Positions 1-11,344 of a stretch of 64,000 nucleotides of DNA are shown here, piece by piece. The notes under the pieces were generated by a model, which had not been told where the DNA came from, ran no database searches, and saw only the letters and a list, made by a program, of their open reading frames with translations. The DNA comes from Paragordius varius (taxonomy: Eukaryota > Nematomorpha): positions 14,322,001 through 14,386,000 of the forward strand of contig OZ176050.1 in NCBI GenBank assembly GCA_964247055.1. The letters are read 5' to 3'. The translations under genes and the position numbers were made by a program. Each line of letters begins with the position of its first letter. Position 1 is the first letter of the stretch.

Positions 1-30
1 ATTTTCATTGTTTATTTATTATTAAAAATG

Positions 31-187
31 CAGTAAAAATTGAATTATACGGACAAAACGTAAAAATATAAAACAAATGTTTTTATCAAAAAGACTGCTG
101 TACTTTTTAGAATCGATCTTGTTAAATATAATGACATAGAGATGGAAATATATTTTATATTCGAATTTTTGTATAAAATACACTTTG
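31..187 (+). mobile_element. M1-family MITE, left half only
   Basis: It starts with CAGTAAAAATTGAATTATAC and runs through the family's 'acggacaaaacgtaaaaatataaa' arm, then decays. No matching right arm is present nearby, so the copy is truncated. M1 elements have long terminal inverted repeats and TA flanks, like Tc1/mariner-derived MITEs. Confidence 0.65.
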
Positions 188-350
188 CATTTTAATGGTT
201 GATTATTTCACACTATATCAGGGCAATTCGCAACACAGCAGTATGGAGAAAATAAAGGAAATATGTTTATTCAGCATTCTGTTGTTTTTTCCATACACAA
301 CTGTGTTGCAAATGCCTTACTATAGTGTGAAATAAGCCACCATTAAAATG
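188..350. mobile_element. M7 hairpin MITE (about 163 bp)
   Basis: The left arm (cattttaatgg...TGATTATTTCACACTATA) is mirrored by the right arm (tatagtgtgaaataagcc...ccattaaaatg), and both arms share a 'gcaacacag' and a 'ccatac' block. No coding sequence. Its right end lies only 10 bases before the splice acceptor of the exon at 361. Confidence 0.75.
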
Positions 351-360
351 TATAATTTAG

Positions 361-3300
361 TTTATGGGTTTCGAATTGCGGTGATCATTGAATCTGACGT
401 GGGTATGGGCTTGAATGATCTACAAGATTTGATCCAAAATGTATAAAAAGCTTTATCAAATAAAATAAATTTAAAGAATTAAGGTCTAACAGATTGATAT
501 TACTGTTTTTATATTCTTTTTTTAGTTAAACGAAATATTCAGTCAAAAATATCTACACCACTTTGGGATCAGAATCCATATGGTCCATTATGAATATACC
601 AGGGTAATTTCCAAATTTTATTACAATAAATATTGAAATTATACGGACAGAATGTATAAATGTAAAGACAAATATTTTTTCTAAAATACAACCATACTTT
701 TTCAATCTTGATTTATATCATTATAATTCATAGTTTTAAAAGGCAAAGTGTGAAATAAAGATATAAATTACTAACACAGTTAATTTTATATTTTACAATT
801 ATAACTAAATAGCTTATATAGGAAAAATATGGTTGTGTCTTTTAGATGAAAATATTTGTCTTTATATTTTTACATTTTGTCCGTATAATTTCAATTTTTA
901 CTAAAGGTTTTTTTTACCTGTTTAAAACTTATAGTAATTTAAACTAAATTCCCTATATTCATTAAAAAGTATAAATTGTGCTTCTTTAATAAGAAATAAA
1001 TTATAATTTCACAGAGGTTTAGCTTTTCGCCAGCGCTAATTAATCTTAGGATTTTTCTTGCAAAAATGTAATATAAAATGGATTTAATTATAAATGAATA
1101 AATTTCCAACAAGCACAAACGCAGCCCTTTTCAAAAATGGCAGCATAATAATGGTTAATATAGCCCAATTAGGCATAATCTTTTCTCAAAAAATATAATT
1201 CATATAGATATATTTTAAGGTCTTTACTTAATTAATACTTGGTAGTTTGTAAAATAATTATTTTTATTCAAAATTATATAAAAAGTTATTTGAAGTAATA
1301 AATTTATTTAATAACGGGATCATATACTTTTTAATGATATTTTATCACAGAGAAGTAGTAATTACCGAGTGTTTGATTATTACCAGCATTATGCCAAAAA
1401 ACTCAAAAGATATACAGCCAAAGATTGGGATACAACGCTTATAATACGAAGGTTTTTTTTCTAACATTTAAACTTTCTATCTAAAAATATACATGCTTAT
1501 AAATCTGATGTTTCTCTGAAGTATCTTAAGTATATAGCGCATTGTTTTTTGCATTTATTTCTTAGAATATGGTTTTAAATCCCAAAGAAATTTTTTTCGA
1601 TCCAAAAATACTCTATTAAAAATTTCGATCCCCCTGTATAAATAATCATAATATATGTATAATTTTTAGCAAAATCCCTTCTGGACGCTTTGACAAGCCA
1701 AGACTTGTAGGTACACATTATTATTATTATTTTATTGGCATTCTTACCCTGTTTTTTAATGCAACGTATTGATTTGATAGTATTTTATAAATTACTAGCT
1801 GGTGTCACGCTTCGCTGTGATGTAGTCCGATAATAATTCTTTAGAAGTAATGGAGATAAAAAATAATATAAAACATATTTAATAAAAAGATTGTCCTTAA
1901 CTATTCTTTTATGGGTTTTTGCATAGACTCAAATATTGTGTAATCGAAATTGACTATATTAAAACTGTCCCTTATTAAAGTTATATTCAACTATCATTGG
2001 ATTTATTTTAAGATTTTCGTTTTAAATTATGGTTATAAGTTTTATTTGAAATTGTGTTCCCAGATCAATGGATATAAAAAGTAAATCATTTGTGGTCCCT
2101 TTTTAAAGGAAAGAATGATATTAGACAAATTCCCCATTAATGTTTTTAACTCAACTCGTATGGCTTTTTAAGTTTTTTAAAAATTAGCTCCAAAACCATG
2201 CCATTTTTATATAGCGTCTCAATTTTAAACCAATAGACCCCTACCCATAGACCTATATGGAAAAAGCGCTGAGTTAAATTCCTTGCATTTGGGCAAATAT
2301 TTGGAATCATCTTTAATACCATCATCTCATGGGTTATTCGAAAAAATACCTCAACACTAGATAATCATTATATGATATCGTATTTTTAGAGGACATAAAG
2401 GCTCCAAATTAACGGCTAATAATAAACACTCGACCTTTTTTACCTAGTTACGGGTAATATTTCAATCTTTTAATAAGCTCATATGGCTTCATAAATTTTC
2501 TGTAAATTATCTCCAAAACAAACCAATTTCTATATAATGGCCCGGTTTTTGGCGGGTAGCTCCTAACCCAGAGGCAGGTATAAAAAAGCGTTGGGCAAAT
2601 TTTTCATTATATATGGAATATCTGGAATCATCATCGATTTCATATATTACTATTAGATTCATAGGTTTTCTGATTGGCTCCAAAGACATGCTGTATCGAT
2701 ATGGTGACGTAGTTTTATGCGGGTAGCCCCCTAACCAGGGGCAAAACAAAAAACGCATTAAAATGTTTGCCTTTTTACGGAGAATACCTGGAATCATGAT
2801 TGATTCCATATGCTCTCGTGGGATTTTCGAAAATTGCCTTAAAACCAAAAAGTCATTCTATGGTGGCGCATTTTTAAGGGCTAGGGTCTAACGGCTAATT
2901 TAAAAATCCGCTCGACTTAAATTTTGTTTTTTGCGGGTAATATTTCAGACCCTTATTGAACTCATCAGGCCTGATAAGTCCTAATGTTAAATCCTAAACA
3001 ACGCAATTTCGTTATCGGAGTTTTAGGCAGCTCCCTACTCAGAGGCTGATCCAAAAAAGCGCTTGATTAAAATTTTTGCCTTTTTACGGAGAATACCTGG
3101 AATTATGATTGATACCATGTGCTCTCATTAGTTTTTGGAATAATTGCCTCAAAACTAAAAAGTCATTCTATGGTGGCGCATTTTTCAGGGCGGGAAGGGC
3201 CTAATTAACGGCTAATTTTGACCAACCGTACGACCTAAATTTTTGCCTTGTTACGGATTAAACTCATATGGCCAGATAGGTTTTCACAATTTAGCAAGAG

Positions 3301-5484
3301 CACGAACGAGGCAGTTTTAGCGGTATCTTTTTGCCCAGCAGCCAATAAAAAAAAACGCACCACTAAATTTTTTTCCTTTTAACAGGGGATATCTGGAATC
3401 CACATTAAATTTATACGGTCACATACCCTGTGAGAAAAATAGATTCAAAAAATTATTTTTGTGGACTTGGTTTTTTTGGAAAAAATGGCATTTTACGGGG
3501 GCGGGTAAAAAAGGGCCTAATCCGTTTTTTATACGGGGTGGCCCGAACTGGGGCCTAATAGAAAAAAAAGCGAAGCTACTGGCGGGGCATTCATTAATGA
3601 TTATATTTTTTCGACATTTGGATTTGAATGGGTCTACCGGTTTTCTTGAAACAGATCACAAAGCCAGCATTTTCCATTTTAATGAACTGATTGACAATAT
3701 TTTTTAAAACGATAAACATATATTATGTATTTAATTTTTAAAACTTACTGTTTGGAATTTCAATAAAAGCGGTATAAAAAATTGGTTTCATACTCAATTA
3801 TATAATTCGCACTTGCATTCCTAATGGATATATATATATATATATATATATAAAGGTTATAAAAAGTATGGCTGCCCTTATAAAAATTATTTGTCTTTTA
3901 GTTTTTTAGGTTTTGTCTGTTATAATTTTAATTTTATACTTTATGATATTTTTTTTAAAATACTAGTCGTTTCATAAATTTTCATACTGTATTTTGCATT
4001 CAGGTAGTGCAACGATTAACACCTTATGTAAAGATCATTCAATAGCCATTGTGGAATATATTGGAGCTCACACTTATTTTCGGGCAGCTCATGAAATTGG
4101 ACACAAGTTTTTTTATTTTTAAAGAAGAAAATTAATTATAAAATTTTAGCGCAAAAAATGTTTTGTTGTTTATTTTTTTATTTGTAGAATGATTAGGTTC
4201 AAGGACCGAATTAAAGTATCAGAATTTGTAATGTTAAATAACAATTATCAACCGTTTGGGTTGATAAATTGTTTAATCTATTTGAAGTAAAAAAATATTA
4301 TAAACAAAAGTAAAATATAAAAAAGGTTTGCTCTATGCTTTTACAGTGAAACCTTTTCCATCCTCACACTGAGCCAAAAATATAATACAAACTTATCATT
4401 TATCATAAATTCAAACACCTTCTTGGAAAATTAATAATATATTTCTTTTTAATTTAAATTCAAACAGAAAATTAATATTATGTATTTTCAAAAAAGGGTG
4501 TCATGATGCGTGTAATGACCCATGGATAATATTTAACCTTACAGTAAAATTTGATATTATACAGACAAAATAAAAAAACTTTTCTTGAAAAGACAACTAA
4601 CTTTGTAAGACATGATTTTTTCAACATAAACCATTTATTTTCCATTTTATAATTTTTCAGTCAAAATTTGCAAACGCAAAATTTTTTCAGTTGTCTTTGT
4701 TAGAAAGTATGTTGCGTTTGACTTAAAAAGTGTTATATTCAAATCATAAAAAAGTATGATTCTGATTTGAAAAAAAAATATTTGTCTTTATCCTTTATAA
4801 TTTCAATTTTTACTGTAATTTAACATTTTTAGCTTTGGTATCAGACATGATTCGCGCAGAAACTGTGGAAACCGTTTCTTAATGTACAGCATAATGAATT
4901 TTCGGCCATGGTCAGCTTGTTCAATATCAGATTTTAGGGCTAATATGTAAGTTTATATATGTTAGATTAATTTATCCACCTAATTTTAAGTTGCTTTTAC
5001 AGTAAAAATTGAAACTATACAGACAAATTAAACGAAAATATTTTTTTAAAGACAATTATACCTTTTTAACTCTTTAACTATATAATTAAAATTTTGAATT
5101 AAATAAGTACAAATTTATATCGCTATTGCCAATTTGCTATCCAAAAAGATTGATTACATTAAAGGAGGTGGTTTAAAAATATGGTTACCTTTTTTAAAAT
5201 TGTTTTTATTTTGTAATTCAAATTTTTACCGTGTAGCTAAATTTTCAAATAAAAAAATGCGGCTGTTTTTATTATATAAAATAATATTGTTCCTTTAGTT
5301 TTTACATTTTATCTTTATTAATTTCCAATGCGTATAATTAAATTCAATGGATAGACATCGGTTTGGCTGCTTAATTGTTGAAAATACAGAAATACAAGAT
5401 CAAATACCTCTGCAACTTCAATCAAATACTGAAAATTCAGATATAGAACGTGCAATAGATGATATATTCAACAACATTGAATGA
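361..5484 (+). CDS. M12B (ADAM/ADAMTS-type) metalloprotease, 5'-partial
   Basis: Zinc endopeptidase of the reprolysin family, expected to be secreted; substrate unknown. Seven exons join in phase: 361-440, 526-603, 1351-1451, 1670-1710, 4004-4106, 4833-4946, 5355-5484, giving 214 visible residues. The protein shows the start of the catalytic fold (RIAVIIESDVGMGL), the zinc site HEIGHNFGIRHD (fitting HExxHxxGxxHD) split across the exons ending at 4106 and starting at 4833, then LMYSIMN, whose Met is probably the Met-turn, and PWSACS, which resembles ADAMTS proteins. The chain stops about 40 residues after the conserved FGCL, with no disintegrin, Cys-rich or thrombospondin domain. The propeptide and signal must lie left of the window. 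The last acceptor (ggatag) has a weak pyrimidine tract. Introns carry MITEs and a repeat array. Family call firm; ADAM versus ADAMTS open. Confidence 0.85.
621..904. mobile_element. M1-family MITE, full length
   Basis: Left arm 'aaatattgaaattatacgga' and right arm 'tccgtataatttcaattttt' are inverted copies around a diverged centre. It lies in the metalloprotease intron 604-1350, 17 bases after the donor. Confidence 0.8.
2090..3700 (-). repeat. Tandem-repeat element, left (inverted) copy
   Basis: Degenerate repeats with recurring marks such as 'gcgggtagc', 'aatacctggaatcat' and 'ccatatgg'. The whole block is the reverse complement, in the same order, of 15780-17830; for example, 'cgacatttggatttgaatgg' near 3614 matches inverted sequence near 15855. 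Monomers of about 160 bp alternate in two types, giving a period near 320 bp. It lies inside a metalloprotease intron. The open frame at 3459-3707 has no coding character. Confidence 0.7.
3829..3852. repeat. (TA)n microsatellite
   Basis: Uninterrupted TA dinucleotide run inside a metalloprotease intron, next to an M1 half-element. Confidence 0.95.
3853..3945 (+). mobile_element. M1-family MITE, right half only
   Basis: Shows 'aaaaagtatggctg...tttgtcttttag...tttgtctgttataatt', the diverged right arm of the M1 family. The left arm is replaced by the TA microsatellite. It lies about 60 bases before the exon at 4004. Confidence 0.55.
4542..4816. mobile_element. M1-family MITE, full length
   Basis: Flanked by TA on both sides, it starts with 'CAGTAAAATTTGATATTATA' and ends with 'ataatttcaatttttactg'. 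Its right end is 16 bases before the acceptor of the metalloprotease exon at 4833, so the T-rich arm forms part of the acceptor's pyrimidine tract. Confidence 0.8.
5000..5232. mobile_element. M1-family MITE
   Basis: 'CAGTAAAAATTGAAACTATA' on the left and 'aattcaaatttttaccg' on the right, with a TA flank. It lies in the last metalloprotease intron (4947-5354). Confidence 0.75.
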
Positions 5485-5868
5485 TATATTTTATATTATT
5501 TTTTTTAGAAATTAGAAAAGCTTTATAAATAAATAAATATACTTACGATATTGAAATTTTCATATATATTATATATAAACATATGTCTTGAGCAAATTTA
5601 AACAGACTTTTTTTAACATTTTTATTTTATAGAAATATATCTATAAAATTTCAGGTTAACATTTTTATTTTCAGCAAAATTTTTTCAAAATCAAACAATT
5701 TTTGGGGAACCTATCAGTTTTTTCCAACAAAACTCAAAATAAAACCCGCTTTTTTGAAAAATAAATAATATATATATCCAAAAAAATTTATTAATATTAA
5801 TTATAAGTATTTATATTACAAATATGTTGTTTATTAAACTAAGTATGAATTGATATCTCCCTCCCCCT
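5485..5868. other. Convergent 3' flanks of the metalloprotease and TMED10 genes
   Basis: This 384-base gap holds the 3' ends of two genes that face each other. AATAAA-type signals follow the metalloprotease stop (ataaataaataaatat near 5525). For TMED10, on the minus strand, TTTATT near 5830 reads AATAAA about 35-40 bases past its stop. Nothing else seen. Confidence 0.6.
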
Positions 5869-8085
5869 CTAATCAATAAGTTTTTTAGCCTTAAAATAGC
5901 GTTTAAGGTAAAATAATTGCCAGGTAGCCAAGCTCACAAGGCAAACCATACCAAATAAGCTAAAATAAAAGATGCGATTGCTGGTGATTTCTATAAAAAT
6001 AGAAGAAAATTAAAAAGTATAATTAAATTTTTAAAATTAGGAAATTATAAATATAAGGTGTGCTTAATAATATTTTATTATAAACTCCAAAAAAAATCAT
6101 TAAAAATTAATTAAAAAATTTAATATATTTATTTTATTGAAATCTCTAAAATAAAAGAGAATAAATTATTAATCTATATCATTTACAATTCAAATTCATC
6201 CTTGAACAATTTTATTTCACCCTTAGACAATTTAAATTGACCCCTAAAACAATTCAAATCACCCTAAAAATAAATATGTGTTTTCGGGCAGCTAATGTAA
6301 CTTATTAATAATAAGAAATAAATTTTTATGTCTAAGTTTATTATTTTTTCAGTATTATATTAATCTAACAAAATTAATTTTTAAAAAATATAAAAAATAT
6401 AGAAAATAGTAATTTTTAATCTTAAAAAACACATAATTTATTTTACAGTGAATATTGTTCGAGGGCGAATTTGAATTGTTCAAGGGTGAATTTGAACTGT
6501 AAATGTATATATATAAAATATAGCAAATTTCTACAGTTTTTAATTTAAAACTCAAAATCCAAATTATAAAATACAATTTTAAATATATCTAAAAAATATT
6601 TTTTCATTAATATATATATATATATATATATAACCATTAGAATTTCTCATATCTTGTTCCCGCTTTTTCATGTTAATCAAATCTTGAACTAATTCGGCAG
6701 ATAAATCTTCCAAACGCTTCATTTCAATCTCCATCGGTTGTAAATGAGCCACGTTTCCCATCTATAAATTTAAAATTTATAAAATTTAAAAAATGTAATT
6801 TTTTTATAAAATTATGTTAAAATAAAAAAATAAAAAACCAATATTTAAAATTAATAAAAATATAACCTTTGAAGGTAAAAAAATTATTTTACGAAGCTTG
6901 AAACAAATTTTGTTTTAGTTTTTTTATTGCAGAGAGTTTTTATTTTACTTAATATTACTATAAAAATTAATTAAACTTAAAATATTTTAGGCATACAGTA
7001 TTTTTTTGAAAAAGAAATCTGGTAAACCATATTTTAATTTATTTAAAACAATAAAATATCTTATATTTCTTGTGTGAATAAAAAGTATATATTCACTTAA
7101 AATATTAATTTAGAAAAAAATCATTTTTAATTAGAGATAAGTTAAATTAAACAATTTGCAAAAAATCGTAATATAACCCAAAATATTAGGATGAATTATG
7201 ATTCTTTAAAGTAGGGGATAACAACATAAATGGCTCTGCATTACAACACAACAATCATTAATATTATATTTTTTGAAATATAAATTTTACAATTTTTAAT
7301 AGTTGGTAGCCAAATTTAGGAAAAAAGACCCAAGTAAATATTCTTTAAAAAAATAATTTTACTAGTATGTTAATCTACAAATAGCGATATATTTTTTAAA
7401 CTTATAGAATTTTAAATTTATTTGGAAAATTTCATATACATTCCTGGTCTAAACTATTAAATTGTGTTTATAAAGCCTTTAAATTAATAATTCGAAAATC
7501 TATTTAATCCATTTAAAGTAACACCAAGCAAGTTTGTTTAAAATAACTAAGATTATATTTAGAGAATATATTATCCCAAAAAATATATATATAATATGCC
7601 ATTTAGAAACGAAGTAAATTTATGAACAAATTTTGGAAATTTTTAAATAAAAAATGTTAACCTCTTCATAGGATTTTGCATCGACTCCATGTTTAACGGT
7701 TATATGAACATAGGCATGGTTATGTTGATGATTAGCTAAAAATTAATGTGGTCAAAAATACGTGGTATTTCAAAATCAAAACAAATGTCAACCACATCAT
7801 ATTCATCGCTTGTAAAAGAAAATTTTGCGCTACTTGCAAACTCTTTATGATAAAATATGTGATCTTTTGTGTTAGATATCTAAATTTAATATAGAGATGT
7901 TTTACTTTAACAATACACGGTAAATTGCCATACGGATCAAAGATACTATAATTTCCTATAACTGGAATGTCTTTATGGACTTCATCTTGAAAACATTCAC
8001 GCTTTTTATTAATAAAAAAGCCCAACGAATGAGTTTGATTGATAAAATAGGCTAAGAATAAAAATAGCGAAAAAATAACATGCAT
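5869..8085 (-). CDS. tmed10: TMED10-like p24 family cargo receptor
   Basis: Type I membrane protein of ER-Golgi COPI/COPII vesicles that helps load secretory cargo such as GPI-anchored proteins. Five exons, 5' to 3': 8085-7906, 7879-7762, 7735-7662, 6761-6635, 5990-5869; all phases agree and give 206 residues. A signal peptide (1-20) leads into a GOLD domain starting [12 protein letters not shown], with the disulphide pair probably C31 and C93. The middle [12 protein letters not shown] and coiled coil [20 protein letters not shown] match TMED10 closely. One membrane span (about 173-195) ends in the tail [11 protein letters not shown], where the family FF motif is YF and KK is kept. Introns of 26 bases (7880-7905 and 7736-7761) are very short. 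The start is the first Met before the signal peptide. Intron 5991-6634 contains an M2 MITE. Confidence 0.95.
6178..6510. mobile_element. M2-family fold-back MITE
   Basis: Ends 'atttacaattcaaattc' and 'tttgaactgtaaatg' are inverted, with repeated subterminal motifs (gaacaattt, caattcaaat, ttgttcaaggg). The centre carries the family mark 'tcgggcagctaat'. It sits in the last TMED10 intron. Confidence 0.75.
6610..6632. repeat. (TA)n microsatellite at a TMED10 donor
   Basis: The TA run starts within a few bases of the 5' splice site of TMED10 exon 4 (donor at 6634, minus strand). Confidence 0.9.
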
Positions 8086-9404
8086 GTGAAACGTACGAGT
8101 TAATTGTCAATTTGTGATGACAGGTGATTTTTAAATCACTATTATAAAAATAGGTGCAAAGATAATTTGCCAATAATGTTTTTGATAATAATGTTTATTT
8201 AGAATTAATATTTATATATTTTTTATGTATTTTAACTGGTTGAGACTAGGGTGTAGATACAAATGTGGCTTAAATTTTTGCTTACTATGAAATAATCAGA
8301 CAAATAATATTCAATTCATCTGTTTTAATATAAAAAAGCAAGAATGGGTATGAAAAAATGAGTATATAATTGATATCAGAAAATGTTATTATTCCTGGCC
8401 CCTTCGTGTAAGTTATAGGAAAAAATTCCTTATTAACTTCATGTACAACAAATTCGTAGATTTTTACGTTAATTTTTGTGGTATAGGGAAATCGTTAGGT
8501 TATAGATTGTAGGATACTCCAGATTTTTTAATTAATAGATCATAAATTACATGATAGGCCATAGATTCTACTAATTGATTCGCTCCATTATATATCGGCC
8601 TTTCCGCCAAACAATCTGATATTAGCTATATTGTAAGACTAGGGTCACTTATCAAAAAATTGGAATTCCTTCATTTATTTTATAAATTTTACACTTCGTT
8701 ACTTTCAATATTGATTAATCGATTACCATTTGAATAATTTTGCTTAACTTAAATTTGTTCTTAAACTATTGTTTCAAAGGTTTTTTTAATTAAAATTCAA
8801 ACCTTTTGTAAACCTCAGGTCTATTTAAAATTTTATTTATTCACTTTAATTTAATGCTTTTACTTATCATTTTAGGCGCTTGAAATTTTATTTTTACAAA
8901 ATGTGAAGTCTAAACCGAAATGAAAGTAGTTATGTTTAAATTTATAACTAATCTGTGAAAGGCTTTCAAATCACAATACCAAAAAAAACTTTGATAATTA
9001 TTGTCAATATCAGCTCTTTTGAATTATGTTTTGGATATCTCTGAAATCAAAATCTATAAAATAAAAACTGCTATGTGTCTAATGCAGAGGGTTTAATAAA
9101 TAAACTTTAACCAAAAAAACTTTAAAACAGTATTTGTTTATTATTGTAAGGTTTGTAAATTCCAAAATAATGATTACTAATTCTATTGGATTAATTAAAA
9201 AACTTATGTTATAGTTTTTTAATTGGGTCAAAATTGAGATACCTCCAAACCCGTTAAACCCCTTCGATGTTCAAATATCAGTTTAAGAGTTTCGCAGAAA
9301 ACTTTTACATTTCTTAAACATGATTTTTATAACTATTATATTAGCAATTTAAAAATTTCAGGGAAAATAATGACGAACAAAAGTTTGCGATGAGGTTGTT
9401 TATT
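8086..9404. other. Gene-free AT-rich stretch upstream of TMED10
   Basis: It contains the TMED10 5' flank and promoter region. I found no exon with flanking splice sites, no RNA gene and no repeat shared with the rest of the window. Confidence 0.5.
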
Positions 9405-9940
9405 ATCTTTAAATTGGGGTATCTAAATACCCCAGACACAATATTTAAGTTGATATTATTAAAAAATAATGAGAGAAACGGTTCCAATTAATATTTATGC
9501 ATTATAAACAAGCCAAAATAAAATAAAATTAATTTGAAAGTTCCACCTACTTCGACGCCAGTGTAAAATTATAACATTTTAGCAAAATATCGTGTATAGA
9601 TTCTAAGGCTAAAATTAAGTTTACTTTTTTATTAAAATCACATTTAACATAAATATAAAGAGAAAAAGTGGTATTTGCAGTATTTCTCTATTTAGCTTAT
9701 TTTAGCTATATTTTTACTTTTGGGTTTTACCTCTGAATAGTAAATATCAAGTATTTTTAATTGAAGTTTTTATTATATTTCGGTTCATATGTTATAAAAG
9801 TGCAAACTTTTACCATGGTTTAATCATTCCATATTTTTTAAAATATTTAATTTTACAAGCCTGGGGTTATGAACTACCACAATTCAATAAGGACTGAAAT
9901 CAATGTGTTATACCTGAGTGTTGAACCATGCGCCCAAAAG
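9405..9940. mobile_element. M3 piggyBac-like MITE, decayed copy
   Basis: 'aaattggggtatctaaatac' on the left, an internal 'acttcgacgcca' and 'aagtgcaaacttttaccatgg', and the long-arm end 'aatgtgttatacctgagtgttga' on the right match the better copies at 26982 and 28692. Both ends are eroded and the TTAA flanks are lost. Confidence 0.7.
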
Positions 9941-10040
9941 TCATGGCTAAAGTATGCACTTTTATATTTCACCATGTGTTAAATAATGTTATGAATTTAC
10001 ATAACGGTACAAAACTACCCAAAACATAGTTAACCGTTAA

Positions 10041-10564
10041 CACTTCTACCTTTTGGGTAGTTTTGTATCCCAGAGAATATTTTTTAAGAAATATTTAAGC
10101 TATTAAGCCGAATTCAATAATCTGCTTTTTTAGTCTTTTGAGCGCATTATACAATTTTTTTTGAAAATGTAAAATTATGAAAATATTCTCATCTCAAATT
10201 TTTTTGCCGCCATTTTTTATCTACCTTTTTTTTTAAATCGGTAATGCAACAGGCAAATTATATATTTGTTATAAAATGTATATAATTATCTATAAAAAGC
10301 TTCCAGAGCACCTTTTACCAGCAAAAACTTGATCAGATTCCATAATCAGCTGTTCGTTTTCGTATTTTGAAGCTGTCCCATTAAGACTCTAAAAGTCACA
10401 AAACTGTGAAAATTATAAGTTTTTTATTTAATACTTGAGAACAATGTTTTAAATTAATTTTTAATTTAGATAACTTTTAAATTTGTAGTTTGCAAAATTG
10501 AGCTCTGGGATATAAAACTACCTCAAAAGATAAATTAGGACAAAAAAGTGAAAAGGTATTAGTG
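10041..10564. mobile_element. M4 piggyBac-like MITE
   Basis: It starts after TTAA with CACTTCTACCTTTTGGGTAG. The right arm 'aaaactacctcaaaag...aaaaaagtgaaaag' is inverted and ends in AGTG followed by TTGA, one base off TTAA. A second copy lies at 14807-15440. Noncoding. Confidence 0.7.
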
Positions 10565-11344
10565 TTGAGGAGGATTTTACGAAATATGGGAAACCACAAC
10601 GATTGCCTGTGGTTTTTATAGAATAATTGAGGTTATTTTGTAGAAGGGCCTCTTTCCTGTTCTCCACTCTTAACTTGTCAACATAAATTTCAGGCTTTTA
10701 TAATTTTATCGAAATTTGGTCCATACCTATTGTCTTGTTATATGATATAACATTTAGGGCCTAGTACCTTTGTTAAAGGGTGATTTGTTACACGAATTGT
10801 TATTAAATAAACACAACGTTTTTCCAATTTCTCTATAGTAGAATTATTAACTTAATTTATCCTCCTTGCGATTTTCGAATTTAACAGATTGTTTTTTATT
10901 TGTGTTTTGGTAAATTTTTTAATATCCATTGTTTAGTTGCGATCCTATTTCTACTAGCAATTTTTGTTTCAATCTCTTAACGATTTCCATTTTAGCTTTT
11001 TTGTAGTTTTATCTGAGTTTACTAACATTTTAATTGACCGTTTTTGGAATGTTTAAACTTATATTACGCGAGGTATGATTATTTCAAACAATTTGTTTTA
11101 ATTCGATAATCTGGCACAATAGTGTGTAATAAGCGCCTCACCGGGATATTATGTGTGGCCTGCGAAAAATTTGGCAAACTACCAAATAACTACAAATTTC
11201 GCAATATGTAAAAATATACTCACAAAATCTTAGTTTAATTGATATCTCAAACATATTTACTGAATAAGTCTTTCCAATTGGCAACGAACTAGCAAAAAAT
11301 ACCATTTTTTTCACAGTTTTATGTTTGAAATCCTATAAAACATT
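10565..11344. other. Gene-free stretch between M4 MITE and LINE
   Basis: AT-rich, with no supported gene or repeat. A slightly more GC-rich patch near 11110-11180 was read in six frames without coding signal. Confidence 0.45.

Larger units (their letters stand above)
1..360. other. Intron with two MITE relics, left edge of window
   Basis: This is the intron upstream of the first visible metalloprotease exon. It holds the left half of an M1-family MITE (from about 31) and a complete hairpin MITE (188-350). The exon begins at 361, so earlier exons of the gene must lie left of the window. Confidence 0.6.

Noticed and set aside
1795-1835. 'ctagctggtgtcacgcttcgctg' resembling a widespread invertebrate transposon end
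   Set aside because: No second end, coding piece or repeat partner was found in the window.
3459-3707. Open frame of 82 codons
   Set aside because: It lies wholly in the left tandem-repeat element, and the inverted partner does not keep the frame.
6355-6576. Minus-strand open frame of 73 codons
   Set aside because: It covers the end of an M2 MITE inside a TMED10 intron.
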